Assembly (NCBI GenBank): GCA_014647935.1
Contig: BMQD01000002.1
Coordinates: 248,001 to 312,000, forward strand
Length of the DNA: 64,000 nucleotides
Reading direction: 5' to 3'
Origin: Planomonospora parontospora
Lineage (GTDB): Bacteria; Actinomycetota; Actinomycetes; Streptosporangiales; Streptosporangiaceae
Positions within the stretch are counted from its first letter, which is position 1; each line of letters starts with the position of its first letter. The position numbers and the translations under genes were made by a program. The notes below the pieces were generated by a model. The model did no database searches. It worked only from the letters and a program-made list of their open reading frames with translations, and was not told the origin of the DNA. Of the stretch, positions 9,210-20,201 are shown piece after piece.

Positions 9210-9806
9210 ATGATCTCGATAACCGACGAGCAGCGGCAGGACTGGTTCGAACGCGACGTCGTGCCGGTGACCGGGCAGCTCTACGCATCCGCCATGCGTC
9301 TGACCCGCAACTCGGCCGACGCCGAGGACCTGGTGCAGGAGACCGTCACCAAGGCGTTCACCTCCTACCACCAGTTCCGCGAGGGCACCAACCTCAAGGC
9401 GTGGCTGCACCGGATCCTCACCAACAACTTCATCAACGACTACCGCAAGAAGCAGCGCTCGCCGAAGCTCTCGGCCACCGAGGAGATCGAGGACTGGCAG
9501 CTAGCCGCCGCCGAGTCCCACACCTCCACCGGCCTCAAGTCGGCCGAGACCGAGGCCCTGGAGCAGCTTCCCGACAACGCGGTGATGAACGCCCTGCGGG
9601 CCCTGCCGGAGGACTTCCGGGTGGCCGTCTACCTCGCCGACGTCGAGGGCTTCGCCTACAAGGAGATCGCAGAGCGGATGGGCACCCCCATCGGCACGGT
9701 CATGTCCCGGCTGCACCGCGGCCGCCGCCAGCTCCGCACCATGCTGGCCGACTACGCCCACGAGGAGGGCGCGCTCCGGCTCCCGGAGCAGCGCCAGGCC
9801 GCCTAG
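9210..9806 (+). CDS. ECF RNA polymerase sigma factor, SigR/SigH-like
   Basis: The 198-residue protein has sigma region 2 ([20 protein letters not shown] and the -10-binding [19 protein letters not shown], about 25-90) and region 4 ([19 protein letters not shown] and the helix-turn-helix [20 protein letters not shown], about 130-180). The sequence is very close to the Streptomyces SigR / mycobacterial SigH group, which directs the thiol-oxidative stress response. In that group an anti-sigma factor RsrA/RshA normally follows directly; here the next gene is a convergent exporter and no zinc anti-sigma is visible. A GGAAT at 9096 recalls the SigR -35, but no GTT lies at the right distance. Confidence 0.92.
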   Translation: MISITDEQRQDWFERDVVPVTGQLYASAMRLTRNSADAEDLVQETVTKAFTSYHQFREGTNLKAWLHRILTNNFINDYRKKQRSPKLSATEEIEDWQLAAAESHTSTGLKSAETEALEQLPDNAVMNALRALPEDFRVAVYLADVEGFAYKEIAERMGTPIGTVMSRLHRGRRQLRTMLADYAHEEGALRLPEQRQAA

Positions 9807-9834
9807 CCGGCGGCCCCTCGGGGCCGGCCGGAGA

Positions 9835-10674
9835 TCAGCCCGCGGCGATCAGCGCGACCGCGGCGAGCGTGGCCCCGATCCCCGTCAGCTGAACCCCGTT
9901 GAGCCGTTCGCCGAGCACGTAGCGGGCCAGCACCAGCGTGCTCGCCGGGTACAGCGAGGCCAGTACGCCGACGAGGGCGATCATGCCGCGCTGCTCGGCC
10001 AGCACGAACAGGACGTTGGCCGCCATGTCCAGCGCCCCGGCCACCACGATGATCCGCAGCGCGCCGCCGTTCCCGGGGCGCAGGGTGCGGCGGGTGACCA
10101 CGGCCAGCAGGGCGATCAGCGCCACCGAGGCCAGCCGTGCGCCGAACAGCGGCCACATGCCGCCGTCCCCGGGGCTGCGGGCGAGCAGGACGAAGAAGCA
10201 GCCGAAGCCCGCGCCGGAGCCCAGCGCGGCCAGGATCGGGCCGTAGGCGCGGCCCGCCGAGGCGGGGGAGGAGTCCCGGCTCACCAGGACCACCGCCACC
10301 AGGGCCAGCGCGATGCCGCCCAACGCGACCGGCTGGGGGCGCTCGCCGGTCGCCAGGCCGTACAGCACCGGGAGCGTCGCCGAGGTCGCCGCGGTGACCG
10401 GCGCGACCACGGACATCACGCCGGTGGCCAGGGCGCGGTAGAACAGCACCAGCGCGGCGGCTCCGGCCACCCCGGCCGCCATGCCCCAGGCGAGGGCCGC
10501 GGCGCTGGGCGTGCCCGGCAGGAACGGCAGCAGCGCCGCGACCAGGGCCAGGCCCGCCAGCTGGGAGAGCACGACCACCGCGAGCACCTGCGAGCGCCGG
10601 GTGGCGAGCCCGCCGAAGAAGTCCGCCGTGCCGTACACCAGGGCACAGGCCGTCGCCAGGACCACCGCTGTCAT
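9835..10674 (-). CDS. EamA/DMT-family transporter
   Basis: A 279-residue membrane protein with ten predicted helices in two five-helix halves, the hallmark of the drug/metabolite transporter superfamily. The pattern LASLYPASTLVLARYVLGERL near the C-terminus is the conserved second-EamA motif. Substrate unknown; family members export amino acids, metabolites or drugs. It is divergent from the XRE-cupin regulator at 10760 with 85 bp of operator-rich sequence between, so the regulator very likely controls it. A short GC hairpin lies between its stop and that of the convergent sigma factor gene. Confidence 0.9.
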   Translation of the reverse strand: MTAVVLATACALVYGTADFFGGLATRRSQVLAVVVLSQLAGLALVAALLPFLPGTPSAAALAWGMAAGVAGAAALVLFYRALATGVMSVVAPVTAATSATLPVLYGLATGERPQPVALGGIALALVAVVLVSRDSSPASAGRAYGPILAALGSGAGFGCFFVLLARSPGDGGMWPLFGARLASVALIALLAVVTRRTLRPGNGGALRIIVVAGALDMAANVLFVLAEQRGMIALVGVLASLYPASTLVLARYVLGERLNGVQLTGIGATLAAVALIAAG

Positions 10675-10714
10675 CGTTCACCTCAGTCCATTGGATTGCA
10701 CTGTTAGTACAGCA

Positions 10715-10747
10715 CACTGAGATCAGTGGAATGTACGTGAAGTTCAC
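10715..10747. promoter_or_regulatory. Inverted-repeat operators between the EamA exporter and XRE-cupin regulator
   Basis: Two palindromes lie in the 85-bp divergent gap: CACTGAGATCAGTG at 10715-10728 (six-base arms, two-base centre) and GTGAAGTTCAC at 10737-10747 (five-base arms, one-base centre). CACTG half-sites recur nearby (about 10699 and 10751). They are plausible binding sites for the adjacent helix-turn-helix regulator, overlapping both promoters. Confidence 0.55.
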
Positions 10748-10759
10748 TACACTGCACTC

Positions 10760-11335
10760 ATGGACCCGGAGACGATCACCGCCGCCATCGCCAACAACGT
10801 GCGCGCCCAGCGGGCGCACCGGCAGATGACGCTCGACGAGCTCGCCGCGCGGTCGGGGGTCAGCCGGGGCATGCTGGTCCAGGTCGAGCAGGGCAGGACC
10901 AACCCCAGCATCAACACGCTGACCCGGATCGCCGACGCGCTCGGGGTGACGGTCGCCAGGATGGTCGAGGTCTCCGACACGCCCGTGGTCCGCGTCGTGC
11001 ACCCGGCCGACGTGGTCACCTTCGCGCACGGCCGGGCGAGCGCGGCCCGCCTGCTGGTCGGCACCGACGCGCCCGCCATCCTGGAGCTGTGGGACTGGCG
11101 GCTGGCCCCCGGCGACCACCACGACGGCGACGCCCATCCGCCGGGGACCCGGGAGATGCTGACGGTGCTCGAGGGCGAGCTCACCCTCACCGTGTACGGC
11201 CGCAGCCACGTCGTCGGCGCCGGCGGGGCCGTCGTGTTCAGCGCGGACCGGCCGCACAGGTACGCCAACGAGGGCGAAGGCCCGCTCCGCTTCGTGATGG
11301 TCGTGACGGAGCCGCGCGAGACGCCCGACCAATAA
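10760..11335 (+). CDS. XRE-family regulator with C-terminal cupin domain
   Basis: The 191-residue protein has an N-terminal XRE helix-turn-helix (about 12-70; MTLDELAARSGVSRGMLVQV and NPSINTLTRIADALGV) and a C-terminal cupin (about 100-185; HPPGTREMLTVLEGELTLTV with GGAVVFSADRPHRY). This is the common HTH_3-cupin_2 layout in which a small molecule bound by the cupin modulates DNA binding. It probably represses the divergent EamA transporter gene and itself. The effector is unknown. Confidence 0.9.
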   Translation: MDPETITAAIANNVRAQRAHRQMTLDELAARSGVSRGMLVQVEQGRTNPSINTLTRIADALGVTVARMVEVSDTPVVRVVHPADVVTFAHGRASAARLLVGTDAPAILELWDWRLAPGDHHDGDAHPPGTREMLTVLEGELTLTVYGRSHVVGAGGAVVFSADRPHRYANEGEGPLRFVMVVTEPRETPDQ

Positions 11336-11467
11336 CACCGAAAGGCTTCACGGCGACGGTGCGAAGCCGCATCATTGCAGAATGCGACTTCGGATGTTCC
11401 GGATGGGTGTGCCCGACTCGCTCCCCGGCCGCCGTCCGCTGCCGCCGACGTCCGCCGGAGGGACGGC

Positions 11468-11773
11468 GTGAGCGGGCGGGACGGGGCGGCGGCCGCCCTG
11501 CGGGCGGAGCTGGAGAGGCTGGGGATCACCGGCGCCTGCGAGCTCGGGGACGGGGTCACCCTCTCCGTCTGGGTCGGCCTGGTGGTGCGCTTCCGCGATG
11601 GTTTCTACCGGTGGCGGGAAGGGTCGGTGAAGTGTCGCCATCTGGGTACAGATCCCACTGGATGCGCCATTCGGATAGCACGCCGACACGCCGAGCTGCA
11701 GACCGACGTCCCACTCTGGTGGGAGGACCTGGCCAAGATCTTGCGGGAGGAGGCGGCGGAGGACCGCCGCTGA
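11468..11773 (+). CDS. Small hypothetical protein
   Basis: I read this from the GTG at 11468, five bases after a good GGAGGG ribosome site, giving 101 residues starting VSGRDGAAAALRAELERLG. The protein is a short mixed alpha/beta domain with LSVWVGLVVRFRDGFYRWR, TGCAIRIARRHAEL and a C-terminal Trp-rich helix (VPLWWEDLAKILREE). It has no signal peptide, membrane segment or cysteine pattern. I do not recognise the family; it may belong to one of the small actinobacterial DUFs. It lies 25 bp before the deacetylase gene on the same strand. Confidence 0.6.
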   Translation: MSGRDGAAAALRAELERLGITGACELGDGVTLSVWVGLVVRFRDGFYRWREGSVKCRHLGTDPTGCAIRIARRHAELQTDVPLWWEDLAKILREEAAEDRR

Positions 11774-11798
11774 CCTCCGCGGTGCTTCGGGGGGACTC

Positions 11799-12560
11799 AT
11801 GCGACTGTGGACGGCGCCTATCGCCCTGCTGCTCGGGATCGGATCACCGGTCCCGCCTCCACCGGATCCGGAGACCCTGGCCAGGGACCTCGCCGAGATC
11901 CAGCCGCAGTGGCCGGCGGCCCGGTTCCCCGTCCCGCCCGCCGCCCGGAAGGTGGACTGCGCCAGGACCAGGTGTGTGGCGCTCACCTTCGACGACGGGC
12001 CGGGCGAGTACACCGGGCCGCTGCTCGACACCCTCGCCGCCCACCGCGCCAGGGCGACCTTCTTCGTGATCGGGCGGACGGTGGCCGACGGCGACGGCGC
12101 GGACCTGCGCCGCATGGTGGCGGAGGGGCACGAGCTGGGCAACCACTCCTGGAGCCACGCCGATCTCACCGGGCTGCCGGAGGACGGCATCGAGGAGGAG
12201 CTGCGCCGCACCCAGGAGGCGGTGCGGCGGGTCACCGGGGTGCGGATGGCCTTCATGCGCCCGCCGTACGGCGCCACCGACCGCAGGGTCGCCTCGACGA
12301 GCCGCCGCGAGGGACTGGCCCAGATCCTGTGGAACGTCGACACCCTGGACTGGCTGGAGCGCGACGGCGCGGCCCTGCTGCGTCGCGCGGGCGGCGCGGA
12401 GCCGGGCTCCATCGTGCTGATGCACGACATCCACCGCGTGACGGTGGAGACCGTCCCCGCGCTGCTGGAGGACCTCGCGGCCAGGGGCTACACGTTCGTG
12501 ACGCTCTCGGAGCTGTACGGCCGCGCGCTGACGCCGGGCCGGGCGTACCTGAAGCGCTGA
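11799..12560 (+). CDS. Polysaccharide deacetylase (NodB homology, CE4)
   Basis: The 253-residue protein starts with a short signal peptide (MRLWTAPIALLLGIGS), so it is probably exported. The NodB domain carries motif 1 TFDDGP (catalytic base and metal Asp at 65-66), motif 2 HSWSH (metal His116 and His120), motif 3 RPPYG and motif 5 LMHD. The metal triad Asp-His-His is complete. Such enzymes remove N-acetyl groups from peptidoglycan, chitin oligomers or other N-acetylated glycans at the cell surface; which one cannot be told. The last codons form the first unit of a 29-bp tandem repeat that continues past the stop. Confidence 0.92.
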   Translation: MRLWTAPIALLLGIGSPVPPPPDPETLARDLAEIQPQWPAARFPVPPAARKVDCARTRCVALTFDDGPGEYTGPLLDTLAAHRARATFFVIGRTVADGDGADLRRMVAEGHELGNHSWSHADLTGLPEDGIEEELRRTQEAVRRVTGVRMAFMRPPYGATDRRVASTSRREGLAQILWNVDTLDWLERDGAALLRRAGGAEPGSIVLMHDIHRVTVETVPALLEDLAARGYTFVTLSELYGRALTPGRAYLKR

Positions 12561-12601
12561 CGCCGGGCCGGGCGTGCCTGAAGCGCTGACGCCTGGCCCG
12601 G
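12525..12601 (+). repeat. 29-bp tandem repeat spanning the deacetylase stop codon
   Basis: Unit 1 (12525-12553) encodes the last residues of the deacetylase. Unit 2 (12554-12582) repeats it with a single base change and carries the stop codon at 12558-12560. A partial third unit follows to about 12601. The gene's tail appears to have been duplicated downstream. Confidence 0.85.
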
Positions 12602-12625
12602 TGCGCCCGGGGCGATGAGAGCGGT

Positions 12626-12677
12626 CGGCGCTCGGGGCCGGCGCTCGGGGCCGGTGCTCGGGGTCAGCGCTCGGTGA
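12626..12677. repeat. 13-bp tandem repeat, four units, running into the sodC 3' end
   Basis: Units CGGCGCTCGGGGC (12626-12638 and 12639-12651), CGGTGCTCGGGGT (12652-12664) and CAGCGCTCGGTGA (12665-12677) follow each other. The last unit and one base of the third encode the C-terminus and stop of the minus-strand superoxide dismutase gene. Confidence 0.8.
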
Positions 12678-13449
12678 GCACGCCGCAGGCGATGTGCTGG
12701 CCGGAGTCTCCGCCCCTCCGGGTCACGGCGTCGGGGCCTTTCGTCATGGCGCCGGCGTCGGCGCCGGGACTTGCGGTGGCCTCCGGGTGGCTGTAGCGGT
12801 CGGGGATGTTGGCCTGGTTGTCCGGCTGGGCGTGGATGATGACGGCGGTGCCGTCGCCGTCGAAGAGCTGGCGCACCTGGAAGCGGTCGGTGACGAAGGA
12901 GGCGGCGCCGGTGCCGTCCCGGCCGACCAGGAGGTCGGGCATGTCGCCGGTGTGGTCGGGGTGGGAGGCCTCCTCCAGGCTGAGGTGCGTGCCCGCGCTG
13001 GAGAACGGGCCGCCGGTGACGGGATCGGTCGACTCGGCGCTGCAGACGCCCTTGCCGTGGAGGTGGAAGCCGTGGAACCCGTCCGGCAGTCCCTTGACGG
13101 TGACCGTCACCACGGACCTGCCGTCCTCCTCCTCGACGCTGAAGGTGCCGACGGACCTGCCGTCGGCGTCCTTGACGTCGGCCCGGCCCGAGGCGCCGCC
13201 CGCTCCGGGGGAGGCCGTGCCGGTCGGATCGGGAGACCCCTGCTCGGCGGTGCCGGTCGGGCCGGGAGGGCCGTCGACGGTGTCGTCCGGTGCGGGGTCC
13301 CGGCCCGTCGGGCCGGTCGGGACGGGCAGGTCGGGGAGGTCGGGCGGTTCCGGCGAGGCCTCCGCCGAGGCGCCTCCGGCTGCGAGCGCCCCCGCGCCCA
13401 GGACCGCGGCCAGGAGCAGATGCGGTGTGCGGTGCGGTGTGCGGTGCAT
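12664..13449 (-). CDS. sodC: Secreted Cu/Zn superoxide dismutase family protein
   Basis: The 261-residue protein has a signal peptide (HLLLAAVLGAGALAAGG), a low-complexity Pro/Gly/Thr linker (about 30-105), then a Cu/Zn SOD domain. Diagnostic are GFHGFHLHGKGVC (copper His pair and the structural Cys), GTHLSLEEASHPDHTGDMPDL (zinc and copper ligands) and AVIIHAQPDN (last copper His). CGVL at the C-terminus provides the disulfide partner. It should dismutate superoxide outside the membrane. The ATG at 13449 follows GGGGGA. An in-frame upstream extension lacks a ribosome site and a signal peptide start. Confidence 0.9.
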   Translation of the reverse strand: MHRTPHRTPHLLLAAVLGAGALAAGGASAEASPEPPDLPDLPVPTGPTGRDPAPDDTVDGPPGPTGTAEQGSPDPTGTASPGAGGASGRADVKDADGRSVGTFSVEEEDGRSVVTVTVKGLPDGFHGFHLHGKGVCSAESTDPVTGGPFSSAGTHLSLEEASHPDHTGDMPDLLVGRDGTGAASFVTDRFQVRQLFDGDGTAVIIHAQPDNQANIPDRYSHPEATASPGADAGAMTKGPDAVTRRGGDSGQHIACGVLTER

Positions 13450-13590
13450 GGAAGATCCCCCATGTGTCGTGGCTGTGCTCCGCCTCCGTGCGGAGAAGAA
13501 ATCTCGCCTGTCTCCATACCGCCGCAAATGGGGTGCAACCCTAGAGTTAGCCATATATGCGACAAAGGGGGTTTAAGGGGACAAGGAAAA

Positions 13591-13626
13591 GGGCTGGGGC
13601 CCGCCGCATGCGGCGGGCCCCAGCCC
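13591..13626. terminator. Strong bidirectional terminator downstream of typA
   Basis: A 36-base perfect palindrome (arm GGGCTGGGGCCCGCCGCA) is flanked by AAAA on the left and TTT on the right, so it has a U-tract in both directions. On the minus strand it terminates typA. Confidence 0.9.
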
Positions 13627-13736
13627 TTTCGGTCAGTCAGGTCGTGCCGGGCCGTCCGGGTCCCGGACTCCGGGGCGGCGCAGGCGCCGCCCCGCGGCCG
13701 CTCGGCGGCGTCCGGTGGCCGGGTCCGGACGGACGC

Positions 13737-15590
<1,854 letters not shown>

Positions 15591-15789
15591 GATGGAGTCT
15601 CACTCTGTGATCGTGGAGGCTGGCCGCGGACGTGCGGCCGTACCATTTTAGTTGATTCCCGCCTTCGCTAACGCGCTCTCGGCGTCAAGCGCTTCCCGTT
15701 CACCTCCCGGACATCCGCGCGCTCACCTTCCGGGTACCCGGTCGTACCCCTCGCTCACCTGCGCACGGGCCCCGCGCGGCACGGTGCCG

Positions 15790-15859
15790 GGCACCGCGCG
15801 GTTCCGTGCGGGCGCCGTACGGAACGGCACCGCGCGGTTCCGTGCGGGCGCCGTACGGA
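15790..15859. repeat. Two 34-bp direct repeats, period 36
   Basis: Copies at 15790-15823 and 15826-15859 are identical over 34 bp (starting GGCACCGCGCGGTTCCGTGC) and separated by two bases. They lie 31 bp upstream of the alpha/beta hydrolase start in a gap of 299 bp. They could be a regulatory array or simple duplication. Confidence 0.85.
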
Positions 15860-15889
15860 CATCGCACCGGCACTGCCTAAGCTCGGCAC

Positions 15890-16639
15890 ATGCCCCTGAC
15901 CCCCTCCTTCCCCGCGACGCTCATCACCCGGGACGGCGTACGGATCGACGCCGCGCACACCCCGCCGGGAGGCGGCGGGGACCTGGGGATCGTGCTGGCG
16001 CACGGCTTCACCGGATCGCTCAGGGAGCGGACCACCCGGCGGATCGCCCACGTGCTCAGCGCCTTCGGCGGGGTGGTCGCGCTCGACTTCCGGGGGCACG
16101 GCCGGTCCGGCGGGGAGTCGACCGTCGGGGACCTGGAGATCCACGACCTGGACGCGGCCGTGCGGCACACGCGGGCGATCGGCTACACCAGGGTCGTGAC
16201 CGTCGGGTTCTCGATGGGCGGGGCGGTGGCGCTCCGGCACGCGGGCCTGCTGAAGGGCGTGGACGGCGTGGTCGCGGTCAGCGCCCCCGCGCGCTGGCAC
16301 TACCGGGGGACCCGGCCGATGCGCCAGGTCCACTGGGCGATCGAGCGTCCGGCCGGGCGGCTGGCGGCGCGGCTGGGCAAGGGCACGCGGATCTCCCGCA
16401 AACCGTGGGACCCGGTCCCGCCCGCGCCGTACGAGGCCGCCGCGCACATCGCCCCGGCGCCGCTGCTGGTGGTTCACGGCGACGCCGACGCGTTCTTCCC
16501 GCTCGACCACGCGCACCAGATCCACGACTCCGCCCGGGACCCGAAGGAGCTGTGGGTGGAGCCCGGGTACGGCCACGCGGAGACGGCGGCCACGCCCGCC
16601 CTGATCCGCCGGATCGGGCGGTGGGCGGCCATGGTTTAG
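15890..16639 (+). CDS. Alpha/beta-hydrolase
   Basis: A 249-residue alpha/beta-hydrolase fold protein. The oxyanion region is LAHGFTGS, the nucleophile elbow is GFSMGG (Ser about 109), the acid is Asp in VVHGDADAFFPL and the catalytic His is in GYGHAE. It has no signal peptide and so should be cytosolic. Closest in feel to small serine hydrolases and lysophospholipase-like esterases; substrate unknown. It lies 37 bp before pta on the same strand, so co-transcription is possible, though function is probably unrelated. Confidence 0.85.
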   Translation: MPLTPSFPATLITRDGVRIDAAHTPPGGGGDLGIVLAHGFTGSLRERTTRRIAHVLSAFGGVVALDFRGHGRSGGESTVGDLEIHDLDAAVRHTRAIGYTRVVTVGFSMGGAVALRHAGLLKGVDGVVAVSAPARWHYRGTRPMRQVHWAIERPAGRLAARLGKGTRISRKPWDPVPPAPYEAAAHIAPAPLLVVHGDADAFFPLDHAHQIHDSARDPKELWVEPGYGHAETAATPALIRRIGRWAAMV

Positions 16640-16676
16640 TCCTGGTGTGCACGGCAACGGGTCGAGGCGGGGGTAA

Positions 16677-18718
16677 ATGGGCATGCGGAGCATCTACGTG
16701 GCCGGTCTGGGCCCGGGAGACGGCCGGCAGATCGTCGAGCTCGGGCTGATGGAGCTGCTGACCCGCCGGGTCGACCGCACCGGCGTGTTCCGGCCGATCG
16801 CCCGGGGCGAGCGCGCCTCCGAGCTCCTCGACGACAGATACCGCCCGGCCGCCTCGGCGATCGGGGTGACCGCCGAGGACGCGGCCGAGATCTACGCGCA
16901 GCGGGGCGCGGAGGAGCTGATCGGCCGCCTGGTCGCCCGCTTCCACACGCTGGAGCGCGAGTGCGACGCGCTGCTGGTGCTGGGCAGCTCCTTCGCCACC
17001 GACGACCTCCCCCGCGAACTGGCCTTCAACGCCCGCCTCGCCGCCGAGTTCGGCGCCCCGGTGATCGTGGTGGTCGGCGCGCACGCCGACTCCGCCGACG
17101 AGATCGCGATGGAGATGCGCACCGGCTACCAGGTCTTCTCCGACCTGGGCTGCACCGTCCTGGCGGTGATCGCCAACCGGGTCCCGCCCGAGATGACCGT
17201 CGAGCCCGACCTGCCGGTGCCGTTCTACGTCATCCCCGAGCACCCGTCGCTGTCGGCGCCGACCGTCGGCCAGGTGGCGCAGGCCGTGCGGGCCGAGCAG
17301 ATCCAGGGAGAGGAGGACGGGCTGCGCCGGGACGTGACCGGGTTCGTGTTCGGCGGCGCGACGATCCCGCTGTTCCTCTCGCACCTGGTGGACGGGGCGC
17401 TGGTGATCACCCCCGGTGACCGGCCCGACCTGCTGCTGGCCTCGCTGGCCGCCGAGGCGGCCGGTACGGCCCGCCCCTCCGGCGTGGTGCTCACGCTGGG
17501 CGAGAAGCCCACTGCCAACGTGCGGGCGCTCACCGCGCGGCTGGCCCCCGGCATGCCGGTGCTGGCGGCCGCCGACGACAGCTTCACCGTGGCCACCACC
17601 CTGGCCGGGCTGGAGGGACGGCTCGGCGCGGACAACCCCCGCAAGATCGAGACGGCGCTCGGCCACTTCGACGCGCACGTCGACACCGCCGGTCTGGCCG
17701 ACCGCATCGAGCTGGCCCGCTCCGAGCGGGTCACCCCGATGATGTTCGAGCACACGCTGCTGGAGCGGGCGCGGGCCGACCGCAGGCACATCGTGCTGCC
17801 GGAGGGCGAGGAGGACCGCATCCTGCGGGCCGCCGACGTCCTCGTCCGCCGCGGCATCGTGGACCTCACCCTGCTGGGCCGCGAGGAGGTGGTCCGGCGG
17901 CGGATCGCCGACCTCGGCCTCGACCTGGACGGGGTGACCGTGACCGACCCGCTGAGCTCGCCGCTGCGCGACGCCTTCGCCGAGGAGTACGCCGCGCTCC
18001 GGGCGCACAAGGGCATCACCCTGGAGCGGGCCAGGGACGTGGTCACCGACGTCAACTTCTTCGGCACGATGATGCTGCACCGGGGCGACGTGGACGGCAT
18101 GGTCTCCGGCGCCGCGCACACCACCGCCGCGACGATCCTGCCCGCCTTCCAGATCATCAGGACGGTCCCGGGCACCTCGATCGTCTCCTCGGTGTTCTTC
18201 ATGTGCCTGGCCGACCGGGTGCTCGTCTACGGCGACTGCGCGATCAACCCCGACCCGGACGCCGGGCAGCTCGCCGACATCGCGATCTCCTCGGCCCGTA
18301 CGGCGGAGCGGTTCGGCGTCGAGCCCCGGATCGCGATGCTGTCGTACTCCACCGGTCGCTCGGGCAGCGGCGCCGACGTCGACAAGGTCCGCGAGGCCAC
18401 CGCCATGGTCGCCGAGCGGGCGCCGGGCCTGCTGGTGGAGGGGCCCGTCCAGTACGACGCGGCGGTGGACCCCCGGGTGGCCGCGGCCAAGTTGCCCGGC
18501 TCCCAGGTGGCCGGGCGGGCGACCGTACTGATCTTCCCCGACCTGAACACCGGCAACAACACCTACAAGGCGGTGCAGCGCTCGGCCGGGGCGGTCGCGG
18601 TCGGCCCGGTCCTGCAGGGCCTGCGCAAGCCGGTCAACGACCTGTCGCGCGGCGCGCTGGTCACCGACATCGTCAGCACGGTGGCCATCACCGCCATCCA
18701 GGCGCAGGGAGAGACCCG

Positions 18719-18722
<4 letters not shown>
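16677..18722 (+). CDS. pta: Phosphate acetyltransferase (long form)
   Basis: The 681-residue protein has the long-Pta layout: an N-terminal P-loop-like domain (1-200), a DRTGG-type middle domain (about 210-330) and the C-terminal phosphotransacetylase domain (about 360-681; LPEGEEDRILRAADVL, LSYSTGRSGSG, DLNTGNNTYKAVQRSAGA). It interconverts acetyl-CoA and acetyl phosphate. The N-terminal P-loop is degenerate: GPGDGRQ stands where GxxGKS/T is usual, so nucleotide binding there is probably lost. The ATG at 16677 follows GAGGCGGGGG. The stop overlaps the ackA start (ATGA), indicating a translationally coupled pta-ackA operon. Confidence 0.96.
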
Positions 18723-19903
<1,181 letters not shown>

Positions 19904-20057
19904 AAGGCGTCTACCTACAGTGGATGGATGAAATCCGCCGGGAGAAGCCCACGGGACACGAACCACTGCCAACCGGTGGTCGTGGGGCATACTTCATGCA
20001 GTCGGGCGGTCGCCCAGCGTCGCGGGGGCGCGCTGGGTGATCCATCCGAGGGCGGGT

Positions 20058-20091
20058 GCGCCGGTACGGCTGGCGGGAGCCGTACCGGCGC
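20058..20091. terminator. Terminator-like hairpin between ackA and the aldehyde dehydrogenase
   Basis: A 14-bp perfect stem (GCGCCGGTACGGCT with AGCCGTACCGGCGC, six-base loop) lies in the 298-bp convergent gap 19904-20201. It can serve both genes. I see no gene in that gap. Confidence 0.7.
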
Positions 20092-20201
20092 GTCCATCGA
20101 GCCGCCGGGCGCCGGAGCGCCGGGGGCGCCGGTTGCGGGGAGGCCGGACGTCGGACGCCGGTCGCGGGAGTGCCGGCACCGGGCCGCGGGACCGCCGGGA
20201 C

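Noticed and set aside
16278-18119. Minus-strand frame of over 600 codons opposite pta
   Set aside because: It is a composition artefact; the plus strand holds a complete phosphate acetyltransferase with all motifs.
20058-20091. Perfect inverted repeat considered as a transposon end
   Set aside because: There is only one hairpin, no transposase and no target duplication; it fits a terminator between convergent genes.
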